From Pratylenchus scribneri (lineage: Eukaryota; Nematoda; Chromadorea; Rhabditida; Pratylenchidae): a DNA stretch of 64,000 nucleotides. This document shows positions 46,006 to 57,095 of the stretch, one piece after another. Below the pieces are notes generated by a model. It was not told where the DNA came from. It ran no database searches and saw nothing but the letters and a program-made list of their open reading frames with translations. Each line of letters opens with the position of its first letter. The stretch's first letter is position 1. A program made the position numbers and the translations under genes. The DNA lies in the NCBI GenBank assembly GCA_030063045.1, contig JAQSEB010000130.1, forward strand, positions 434,001 to 498,000, given 5' to 3'.

Positions 46006-49000
46006 ATGGCCACATTACGTTTGGAACCGGAGGAGACCAAACCCGTCTACCAATCACCCATTATGGAGAAGGGTGGAGGAGACATGGATGAGGTGGAGAA
46101 ACAATTTTTGAAAAATTTAAATAATTTTTAAATCAATTTTGGATAATTAAAATTTTTAAAATTTAATTTGAAAGCATTCTTTTTTTGCCTCTAACCAATC
46201 TTTGGCAAGTTTAAATGCTTATTTGATGCTGACTCAGGCAAAAAAAAGCTAATAAGAATAATTGGTTTATTCGAAAGAGCCGAATATATAAATATATACT
46301 TTTTAATTCTAGCTTAACTATTCAGAATTCAAATCAAACCAAATTTGATGATGAATAAAACAATAAAAAATTTTATAATTAATTTAATATTTCTATGGAT
46401 TCGATCCTGCCAATTGGAATTTGGCCAAAAAATATCCACATAACTTTTCCTTTTCATCAAAATAAACATTTTTTATTGGTGCACTTTTGCCATTTCTATT
46501 TCTGATTTTTCTTTTGTTTACATTTCGGATTTTTGCTTTCAAAAAATATTTTTGAATGCAATTTAATTGACAAAAAAGTACCAACAATATATGAAATTGA
46601 AAAGAAATCAAAAGAAATTTATAAAGAAAAATGAACAAGAATTGTTTGAGTAATATGTAATATACAAAGAATGTATTTTATTATTTTATTTGAGTTATTT
46701 TCGTGAAATTCTTTAATGTTCTGTACATCTAAAATTTTACGCATCAAATTAAATTAATTTTTAAGTGAATATATTAGTTTAAATTTAATCAAATTTATAT
46801 CATTTAAGTATAGCTCTGCTAATCAGAGTGCATTTATTAGAGAAAGAATTAGTGACGGAAATTGCAAAAAGTTATGAACCAAAAAGAGGCAAAAAAAGAC
46901 CAAAATATCAGGCATTAATATAATATTAAAAAATTATTAAATTAAATAAAAATCTATCAATAATTTTCCAATTTTATTTACAGGAAATGGAGGAGGAGGA
47001 AATGGGATTGAAACCAAAAATTGGTCTTTTTGGCGGTGTGATGGTCATCGTTGGTTGCATAATTGGATCTGGAATATTCATATCCCCAAAAGGAGTCCAT
47101 GAAAGTTGGTCAATAGTACATATTTTAATTATTTTAAATTGGTGATTATCATAATCCAGGGCTAAAATTTTTTTTGGGCCGAGAGAACCAATGGCCCAAT
47201 GAATGGGATAGAATTAGATGAGGCTATTCAATTTTAAATTATTTATCAATTTAGCGAAAATATTATATTAATAATTAGTGAACACCAAAAAGACCATTGG
47301 GGAGGAAAAAGGACTGATTTATAAATGCGGATTAGGGCAATATTTGATTGTTGATACGGTAGCGGACAGAGTACAGTAGGATGGATAGGAAAATCCCTTA
47401 AGCATTATTGGCAAGACAGTGATTTAAAAAATTATATTATAAATAATGAAGAATTAAAATAAAAATTATTTAATAAACATTAAATTTTAAAATTAAATTC
47501 TGGAAAATCAAATAATAAAATTCTGATTAAATTAATAAATATTTTTTATTCACTCGCAGATGTGCTCTCCGTTGGTTGGTCCTTGGTAATTTTTATTTTT
47601 TTTATAAATGCTTAAATAAAAATTATTGCATTAAAATAGAAAACTCATTTTTGAATAAGAATGAAATAAATTGGATTAAATTAAATTAAAAAAATATATT
47701 TCCCAAGGTGATTTGGGTGATTTGTGGCCTTTTCTCCGCCATTGGTGCTTATTGCTATGCGGAATTGGGCACGTCTGTTTTTAAGTTTTTTAATCAAATT
47801 TTTACTAATTTATTAAAAATGAATTTTAAATTTCCAATAAAATATATTTTAGTAAATTTGAATACAATTCAAAAAAATATGGAAATTATTTTTGGCAAAA
47901 ATTATTCATTTATTTTCCATTAATTATTCTCTAATTTTTTCAGTTTCATCCGAGAGTCTGGCGGTGATTATGCTTATGGTAAACAAAAAACAATATACAG
48001 GATAAAATTCAATTTTTTTTACAATACACATTCAGTTTTGGCAGCTTTTGGTCCAATTTGCGGATTTCTTCGCCTTTGGATTGAATGCATTATTGTCAGG
48101 TGGAAAATTACAAAAATAAATTGTGCAGAAAAATATAATTAATTTTTTTATTTATAAATTTTTATTTAAAAATTCAAGCCGTAAATAGGGGGGCTGATTA
48201 TTTAAATTACGAATAAGATTCCAAAAAATAAATGAAAAATATCCCCCAATTGTTTATGGGTTGCATTTCACCCATAATTCTTTTCTATTCCTCAATCCTC
48301 ACCTTCTCTTTCATTGAAGCATACTGCTGGACAGAGAAAGAAAGATAAGGTGGAACATTTGATTCCTCTTTGTGAATCTATGGGCTACAACTCATAAAGG
48401 GAATTTTCCATTCCTTTTCTAATAAATGAAAAAATATTGTTAGATTTTTGCTTGAATGAGTCAGTCATTTGAGGGCCTTTTTTGAAGACCCCAAAAACAA
48501 TTTTTGGATAGTCCCATTTTATGGGACTAAAAATTTGAATGTGTGTCGAGCGACATTTTTGGACCAAATAATAGTTTATCTTTTTGTAAATGTACCAATA
48601 TATTATTTTATTATTCCTCTAATGAGTAAACTAATTAGAGATTTTTGTGGTGGGCCACAATTTGTAGCACTGGAGAAAATCTAATAGATTAATTTATTCC
48701 TGTAGAATAATTGATTGGCCATATATAATAGATTTCAAATTCTACTTCTAGGCAATGATATTTCACTTTAATTTTTTTCTTTTAATTCATTTAAATTACA
48801 ATTAAAAAATAATTTTATAATATTTAAATTTATTTTTAGACCGTGTACAATCACCGCGGTTGCAATCACCTTCTCCACCTATATTCTGCAGCCATTCTTT
48901 CCACATTGCCCATTGCCTCCATATGCACCACAATTATTGGCGGCCACCATCATAAGTGAGCCACAAACAATTTTTAAATAAAAATAATTTTAAAATTAAT

Positions 49001-51627
49001 TTTTAAAATCACATTTTTGGAAGAATTTGTAAACATTAACAATATTTAATTAATTAAATTTCCCTCAAATAATTTTCCAGTCCTTTTGTGCCTTTTCAAT
49101 TGTAAAAGTGTGGAATTTGTCACCTGGATCCAAAATGTGTTCACCGTTGCCAAATTGTGTGCCCTGGCATTGATTATCATCACCGGCATCATTTTGCTCG
49201 TTTACGGCGATCGTTAGTCAAAAATGTACAAAATAATCTGTTTTCCCCACATTTTAGCCTATCGTGATTCATTTGTGGATGCATTCCAAGTGCCCGAGGG
49301 CATTGGAGTCGGCCAAATTGCCATTGCATTTTATTCTGGGTTGTGGGCATACAATGGATGGAATTATTTGAATTTCATCACTGAGGCAAGGAAAAATGAT
49401 TTTTTTGCATCCGAAAATCACGAATTTATCAATGGAAATTATTTAAAATTCTAAATTATTCACATCGAAATGCGGGCATATTTGCCTATATACTCAAAAA
49501 TTTTCCATAATCTAAATATTTTTACATTTATAAAATAGTCAAATCGCCCTATTTTGGTACTATTTAAATTAAATAATGCTCTCTTTGCTCTTTCCTTTGG
49601 CTAAAATAAAAATGGTTGAATTTTTTATAGGAAATGGTCAATCCAGTCAGAGATTTGCCCCGAGCCATTTTCATCAGTTGCACACTTTGCACACTGTAAA
49701 AATATTATTTTTTAAATTAATTTTAATATTTTTTAAAATTAATTGTAATAAATTATTTTTAATAATTATATTTTTATTAATATTTTTAAATAAATTTCCC
49801 CAAGGTTTTATGTGTTGGCCAATGTTGCCTTCTATGCTGGTACTTCACCACAAGAATTGCTTGAATCGAAGGCAATTGCCGTCACAGTCAGTTTTTTAAA
49901 AAATAATTTCCAAAAATATTAAAATTAAAATTAATTAATTAAATTTAAAATAATTTCAAATTTCTCATTTTTAAGTTTGCCAACAAATTTTACGGTCCAT
50001 TGGCCTTCACAATGCCAATTTTGGTGGCGGGTTCCTGTTTTGGTACGGTCAATGGCGTTATGCTGACTTCATCAAGGTGAATATTGATAATTGCCAGTTA
50101 ATTTTATATCAGAAAAGTAAAAAATTAAAAATAAATAATATTACAAATTTTTGTCCATAAAAAGAATAATAATTTTCAATGATCCATTCATAAAAATATA
50201 AAATTTAAATTAAAAGTTAAATTTGTATTTCCAAATTATTCACAGATTATTCTTTGTTGGCGGCCGAAATGAGCATATGCCTTCATTGCTGGCATATATC
50301 AATCCATATTTGAACACTCCAATTCCAGCTGTCCTGTTTACGGTACAATAAAATTACAAAAAAATTATTTTATTATTTTTATTTACTAAAATATTTTACA
50401 AAAATAATTCTTTTAATTTTTAGGCAATTTTGTCTCTTTCCTATTTGCTTCTCTCCAATAATATTTACACATTAATTAATTATGTCCAAATTGTGAATTG
50501 GCTTGCCATCGGAGTTGCGACTGCGGGGCTTATGTATTTAAGGTGCCAAAATGAATTCATTTTAATATAGTAAATAAAAATAAAATAATTGTAAAATTTT
50601 GGAAATTAAAATTTCAATTTTTAAAAATATTTTTAAAATAATTAGCTCCATTTTAAAAAAATACAACTAAACACAAAAAAATTTATAATAATTTAAAAAT
50701 TTGTGCAAAAAGAAATAAAAAATATGCCAAAATAATTTGCCCCCAAAATACAGGATTTCAAAGCCGCCTCGAGATTATCCACGGCCATTACAAGTCAACA
50801 TGATTTTTCCGCTGATTTTCTTGCTTGGATGCATTTTCCTCGTCCTCTTTCCAATGTAAAAAATAATATAAATTTTGAGATTAGTAAATTATTTTTCAAT
50901 AAAATATATAAAGAAATTTCATGAAAAATTTTAGCCAATTTTTGACGAGTACTATAATTTTTTAACAAAATAATTTCTTAAATTCATTATTTTGTCTTTA
51001 TTTAAAATTTAAAAATTAATTTTTAAATGGAAAAGTTCATTCTTCTAAAGCTTAATTTAAATTTTAAAAGAATCCAATAAATAAATTCATTCATGCCTTA
51101 TTAGGTATCAAGCACCAATGGACACGGCAATTGGCATTGGAATTATGCTTACCGGATTGCCCGTTTATTTTCTTTTCATTCATTGGCATTCAAAACGACT
51201 TGGCCAAATCATGGGTAAATGAAAATTAAATAAATTTATTCAAAAGAAATATAAAAAATATTTTTTAAAATAAATTTTTGCTTGGAATATTTGCCATTTT
51301 TTTTAAATGTTTTAGTCAATTTAACTCTCTCAATCCTATTTGTTGAGAAAAATAAATAAATTAATGTTTTGAGCATTCAACCAATTTCTTTGGCATAATT
51401 TTTGTTGGCATATTTGACTCAAATTTTGGAAAAATTAATTTGAAAATTATCAAAAACTAATTTAACTTATTTAATATGACCTAATATTCGGGTTCAATTT
51501 AAATTTATATCCATAAAAATAATTTAATTTTTCCTTAAAATTCTATATTTCCATTTTCACAGATGAATTCACACTTTCTATGCAAAAATTGTTGTTGGTT
51601 ATGCCCATCGAGAAGAAGGAAATTTGA
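46006..51627 (+). CDS. LAT-type amino-acid transporter (APC superfamily)
   Basis: Seventeen exons (46006-46092, 46984-47104, 47560-47585, 47708-47772, 47944-47978, 48036-48099, 48840-48955, 49081-49212, 49258-49385, 49631-49695, 49805-49886, 49976-50076, 50246-50342, 50424-50542, 50754-50855, 51105-51214, 51563-51627) give 504 aa in one frame, the usual length for light-chain (SLC7A5-11-like) subunits. These exchange neutral or cationic amino acids across the plasma membrane, often paired with a 4F2-type heavy chain. Diagnostic pieces: [16 protein letters not shown] (helix 1), [44 protein letters not shown], and [18 protein letters not shown]. Twelve hydrophobic segments fit. The closest known group is C. 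elegans aat-1 to aat-9. The intron after 49385 has a GC donor. Introns 2 and 6 hold dispersed repeats. Confidence 0.93.
47281..47417 (+). repeat. Dispersed repeat family R2, copy 1
   Basis: In intron 2 of the LAT gene. Similar to 60961-61115: shared AAAAAAGACCA, TTATTAATGCG-type, GGGCAATATTTGATT and AGCATT.TTG blocks. Not coding. Confidence 0.6.
48217..48540 (+). repeat. Dispersed repeat family R1, copy 2
   Basis: In intron 6 of the LAT gene; matches 44046-44368 over its full length with small indels. Confidence 0.75.
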
Positions 51628-53162
51628 AACGGAAAAACACAAAATTTTTTGCCAAAATTCACTCAATTTATAGATTATTTTCCTCTTAATTTATATTTTC
51701 CCCACTTTCTTTATCTCAAAAAACTTTTTAATTTTTTGGAATTTTAGCAAATTTGAAACGAATTTCAAAATTTCATCATTCAATTTTTTTATTCTCCTTC
51801 TCTTTAAATTATTATTTTCCCAATATTTCATTCCAAATCCAACCATCAATCCATCAATCTTAAAATATTGTTTTCAAAAAATGTGAATTTGTTAATTAAT
51901 TTGCCAACAATTATTTCGTTTTAATTTTATTTCAAATAAAAATACAAATTATTAATTTTCCCTTTCTTAATTCTTATCAAATAAAAAAAGCTATTTCTGC
52001 CATCTTTTCCACAAAAAATTCCCATAAAAGTTCATAAAATCAAAAATAATTAATTTTTTGAAAAAAAACACATATTTTAAATTTTTCCATCAAAATTTCA
52101 AGTAGCCCCACGGTTAGATTTGTATTGTATTTTAAGGAAAGAATGGTTAAATTTGTGTTTTCCGGTTAGGTTTGTGTTTTCTGGAAGAATGGTTTAATTT
52201 TAATTTGTGTTTTCCGATAAGATTTGTGTTTTTCCCATTGCGGTTAGATTTTTCTTTTCTGGAAAGAATGTTAAATTTATATTTTGCGGAAAGATTTATT
52301 GGTCAAATTCAAATTAGTGTTTTCTGGTTAGATTTTATTTGCCCATTCCGGTTAGATTTGTGTATTCCGGAAAGAATTTGTGTTTTCTTAATCAGGTTAG
52401 ATTTATGTTTTTCGGAAACGGAAAGAAATGAGAAATTTTTCTTGCGGAACGAAATAAAAGAGAAAATGAAAAATGTCATTTCGATATGGGAATATGTAAA
52501 TCCCACTTTAAAATAAAATTAAATAAAATTAAAAATTAAAGGAAAAAAGCTAATATATTTTTGGGCAGAATTTCTTGATTGACGGGTACTCCGCTGCACA
52601 CAAACAAATTTGCAGAGCCAAAAAAAATTTTTAGTGGACCATGGACCATGATATCAACAATCAAAACTGCTGATTATTGGGCGAAGCAGTTAATTTTTTT
52701 TTGTCGGAAACAAACAACCAAAAATTATATGGAAAAGCACGATAAGAGAGGACTTTAGCGGGAGAAGGGAGGAAGGAATTTTTTGGGGGAATTATGGAGA
52801 AATTAGGAGGATCAGTCAATCATTTTTTCCTTCCTAAAAATGGCCAAATTGTTTGCACATGAAAAACGGACCTTTTCCTTGTTCGACTGTGGCCATCAAA
52901 TTGAAGGGCAAACACAATTTGGAGGCGAAAGGCCTGCTTATCATAAAATCAAGCAGCACACAAAAATTTGGTGTGTCCAATTTAGGCCATGAAATGGCAG
53001 CGTCAATATGGCGCCAACCAATTCATTTTTTGAATGTGCCCTCCGGTCGAAGGTCGCTGAATCCAAATTCCAAAGGAACAATCTGCTGATCGGAGGAATG
53101 AGCAAAAAAAAAGTTGGCGTCGTCGGGGTCGAGGCTAGTGTGTCCGCCCCCAAAATTGGCCC
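51628..53162. other. 3' flank of LAT gene and upstream region of next gene
   Basis: AATAAA at 51935-51940 is a likely poly(A) site of the LAT gene. 52100-52440 holds degenerate repeats (separate entry). From 52850 the sequence is less AT-rich and probably promoter. A GATA-type TTATC occurs near 52938. Confidence 0.45.
52107..52440 (+). repeat. Degenerate tandem repeat, GGTTAGATTTGTGTTTTC unit
   Basis: About ten irregular copies of GGTTAGATTTGTGTTTTC joined by CGGAAAGAATG-like links, with a period of roughly 25-35 bp. It gives an accidental open frame of over 100 codons on the plus strand that I do not regard as a gene. Confidence 0.6.
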
Positions 53163-53170
53163 TATAAAAG
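53163..53170 (+). promoter_or_regulatory. TATA box of the vitellogenin-N/saposin gene
   Basis: TATAAAAG, 155 bp upstream of the start ATG and within GC-richer sequence (CCTATAAAAGGCGGGC). It is the clearest TATA box in the window and fits a strongly induced gene. Confidence 0.6.
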
Positions 53171-53317
53171 GCGGGCATGAATTGGCCAAAATCATCACAT
53201 CAATTCAACTCATCCAATCCCAAAAGCGACCAAAACTACACCAACCAAACAAATTGTGTGCCCAACAACAGTGTTGAACATTGCCCGAGGACCAAACCAC
53301 GGACTGAACGAAACATA

Positions 53318-56300
53318 ATGCGGCCAATTCTCTTGTTGATGGCCGTTGGCCTCTGCCTCTTAATGGCCTTAGCCCAACAAGATCAAAATCGGTTCCATTT
53401 GCCATTCAACAGCGATGAACAGGATACGAATGGACAACAACAAAAAATGCGCACTCCATCCTTTCAACCCGGCCGCACCTACAAATTCCAATACAATGCC
53501 CAAATTGCCTCCGGCCTCATTGCCCAGGATGAGCAAAACCAAGCGGATGCCCAACAAAAGGCCATCACCCGCATTCAGGCACAAGCCAAAATCACCTTTG
53601 GCTCGGAAAATCATGCCCAATTGTGTTTGCGCCAAATCCGCACTGGCCAGCTGAATGAACTGGTTGAGGATGAACAACAAGTTCAGCCAATGAGCATCTT
53701 CGAGCCAGTGAGATTGGGGGAGAGGGTGAAAAAAATTTGGGGTGTAGGTATATATTTGTGTGCCAAAATTGATTGGGGAATAGGCATTTTAAAAACTTTA
53801 TTGAATAGCATTTAAATTGCCAAAATTAGTGCAAATAAATGTGGCATTTCGTCAATGGGCATTCCAATTTAATGCCTTTGAGGGCTGGCAAAAAATTTAT
53901 TGGAACAAAATTTAGTATCATTTTTTCGAATTGGTTCTTCTAATAAGACTTTAAAAAATTACAAATTCTTTCAACTCCCTTAGGCATTAACAGACCAATT
54001 TTATTCCCAAATGGTAAAGTGCCTCAAAATTAATTTAGAATAATTTTTTCGGGATTAATCCCTCAAAAGAATGGCACAATTTTGATCATATTCTCAGAGA
54101 ATTTTCTTCACCTCAAAAATAGATTCCATTAATAAATGTTGGCATAATTTTTTGTAATTGGTCTTTTCAAATGATTAGTAACAATTTTGATCAAATTAAA
54201 TGGGAATACCTTCTAATACCTTCTACCTCAAAATAAATTTCAAGGCCAAAATTTGGCAATATTTTTGGGATTTTTTTTTCAAAAGAAGGCACAATTTTTG
54301 ATAAAATCCAATGTGAATTCCCTACATCTCAAAAATAAACTCCATTAACAAATTTTGGTTTCAAAATTGATCCTTCAAAATATTTCCACAATTTTAATCA
54401 AATTCAGTGGGAATGCTCTTCACCTCTTAAATTCTAATGAGAAAAAGTTATTATTTTATTTTTATAGTACATAATTTTCCTCTCGCAAATAAATTCCATT
54501 AATTCAATTTTCCATTCTTATATTCACAGAAACAAATTCCATCGAAAAAGAAGCGCCTGCTGGAACGTTGCTGCCAATTTGACTATGCCGACGGTGTCAT
54601 TGTACGCGTCCAATTCGATCATGAGGACGAGGCCTGGTCAAGGAATATGAAGAAGGGTGTCCTTCAAATGATCCAGCTGAATTTGAAGCGGAACAATGCC
54701 CAAGGATTGCGCAACGAAATGAACGACCAACAAGGCGAGGACCAAGAAGAGGACAATGAACAAGAAAATGTTCAACAACAACAGGAAAAGGACACACTCG
54801 CAATGAGCTTCACCATTCCCGAGGTAAGAATGGCAGAGGGATTGGGACTTTACTGAAGGAATTTGAAAAGATAAATTTGAGACTTTATTGAAACGGGATT
54901 TGCTTTTTGAAAATAGATTCGATAAACAAATGGGAATACGATGAAGTCACTATAAAGTGAATTTGAACGGATTAGATATTTGAACTTTTGAAATAAGGAT
55001 TTTTGGAAGGAATTAACCCATTGGAAGGAGATAAGTTTGTTAAAGGCAAAATTTGGTGAATTCGGGATTACTCATTGGATCTTTAAAGGGGGAATTGGGA
55101 AAATATCACATTGGATTAGAAGGGTAATTTCGGATTAACTTAAAAAAGATAATTTATTAAGACTCGTAGAATGGAGAATTTTATTGGATTAATCCATTAA
55201 AAGGGAGATTTGAAGGGATTAACTCACTAAAAAGGGAATTTGATAGGCTTTAGAGCTTTAGACTCTAATAGAAAAGCGATTCCGTGGAATTGGTCCTTTT
55301 AAATAGAAATTCGATGAACTTACTGAAGGGATGGTGAAATTAGCCCATTAAAAGAGTGGATTAATGAATTAAGCTGCCAATATTTTTTCTGGATTTGGCC
55401 AATAAAATTCTCTCAGAATTATTAAAATTGGCTAATATCCTGCCCATTTAACCAAATCATATTATTTTCTATTAATCCTTGAGAATATCCTTCCAAATTG
55501 GAACATTTATAAACTATATGGCCATAAATGTTTGGTCCAGAAATTCAATCACTTTTTTAATCGCACCATTCCCAAAGCCAGATTGCCGTGGAAGGCCAAT
55601 GCCAAACTCAATACACCATCAACACGGCCAATCCATCGCAACGTTGCACACCGGATGACCAAACTCCGTGCTCATTCAATGTGACGAAGTCCATCAATTT
55701 CAAGTAAGTTTGTCCTCAAATATTTTTGTCTTTAAAATTTCACCCAATTTTTTGGCCTCATTCAAATTCAATAAATTTCCTTGATCAACTTTCCATTAAA
55801 TTTTTTGGCGTCCTTTAAAAACAATTAATTGGCCTTTTTAAAAATGATTAAATTTTTTGGCATGTTTAAAAATGATTATACTTTTTGGCCTTTTAAAAAT
55901 AATTAAACATTTTTAACCTTTTCGAAAAGGGTTAAATTTTGGAGTAAAGTTCCAATATTTTTAAACTTGATTGATTAAATTTTTTGTCCTTTTAAAATTC
56001 TATACATTTTTTGACATATTTAAATTCTATTAAATTTTTTACATTACAGTGTTCCAAAATTGCTGATGTTGCCTTCGGCAATCAAATCCAAGAAGAGCAG
56101 CCACAGTGCACTCATTGCCAACAACAATTCCAAGAACAAATGCCACAAGAATGCCCCAGAGGAAATTGCTTCTACAATGCCGCAGACCAATCAGAATCCA
56201 ATGCTACTTTTCATTTTGTATTGAATTGCGATAATCGCCAGTGCCAATTGGCGCATAGTAATATGATTCAATCATATACGGATGGAAATTTTTCACATAA

Positions 56301-57095
56301 AATTGTGGGAGAACTAAAATTCGAAAATGTTTGGCAACAAGCAACAGATGAAACATCGTCTTCATTGGGCTATGATTATGATAATTCTGAACAAATGCTC
56401 TTCCCAATGGTATAAATATGAATAAAAATGGATGGAAAAAACTAATTTGGAAAATTAAATCAAATTTAATCTAGTTAATTTTTAGTTTGGCAGCTTACAT
56501 GATTACGGAACGCTGCTTGAAGACAATTGTGATAATTGTGAAAAAAAACGCGTACAATTGGCAAATGTAAATTTTTTAAAATTTCTTTTCAAAAAATAAA
56601 ATTCAGTTATTCGATTCGGCCATTGATACCCTTCAAAAATCAATGGATATTCTTTGTGAAATTGATAATAATACTTCTATTGTATGCAAAGACGCATCAA
56701 AGCAAGTAATCAATTCGATCCGCTTCACCCGGATCATCTTATCCAAAAATGTTCTATGCAATATCCTCTCAGGCGCATGCCGGTAATTTTATTTTATAAT
56801 AAATTAATTAAATACATTAACAGCACATCATCCCCAACGCCTTGCGATACCTGCAATTTTGTTTTCTCCACCGTTTCTGATGTAATTTTTAATTAATCAT
56901 TTTTGCATTTCACGATTATCCCTTTAGATTCTCGAAACAATTGATGAACCTCTCAAAAATTCGCTCGGCATTCTTTTGAATAAGGAGCCTCTAAGAAAAA
57001 ATGCCCTAGCAGCATACGATTTCGGAATGATATCGGCGCGTGCTTGGCTCAGCAAATTTGCGATTCCCGGCCATTGCTCAATTTGGGGATGTTAA
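53318..57095 (+). CDS. Vitellogenin-N domain plus saposin-B-like protein
   Basis: Eight exons: 53318-53707, 54530-54823, 55582-55703, 56050-56409, 56486-56566, 56607-56782, 56824-56881 and 56928-57095, about 549 aa. Residues 1-19 are a signal peptide (LLLMAVGLCLLMALAQ). Residues about 50-270 match the N-terminal lipid-transport domain of vitellogenins (FQPGRTYKFQYNAQIASGL, RCCQFDYADG, WSRNMKKGVLQMIQLNL, FNVTKSINFK then CSKIADVAFG). The protein is far shorter than a vitellogenin (about 1600 aa): after about residue 390 it shows a six-Cys saposin-B pattern (CDNC, then C, C, C, C; residues about 404-474), then a second saposin-like unit that keeps CDTC and a final pair but lacks the middle cysteines. 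The exon 3-4 junction needs one extra base to stay in frame. Probably a secreted lipid-binding protein; a pseudogene is possible. Confidence 0.6.
54000..54440 (+). repeat. Tandem repeat in intron 1, about 120-bp unit
   Basis: About four degenerate copies containing GGGATT..TC.(T)CAAAAGAA, CACAATTTTGATCAAATT, GGGAAT.CC and CACCTCAAAAATA.A.TCCATTAA in the same order. Confidence 0.55.
54900..55400 (+). repeat. Tandem repeat in intron 2, GGATTAACTCATTAAAAGGGAATTTG-like
   Basis: Many short, purine-biased degenerate copies of about 25-35 bp between 54950 and 55360. Confidence 0.5.
55745..55990 (+). repeat. Tandem repeat in intron 3, TTAAATTTTTTGGCCTTTTTAAAAA-like
   Basis: Six or more degenerate copies with a period of about 28-32 bp, unrelated to the units in introns 1 and 2. 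Confidence 0.5.

Noticed and set aside
52172..52516. 114-codon frame, plus strand
   Set aside because: Consists of the degenerate GGTTAGATTTGTG tandem repeat; repeat-driven.
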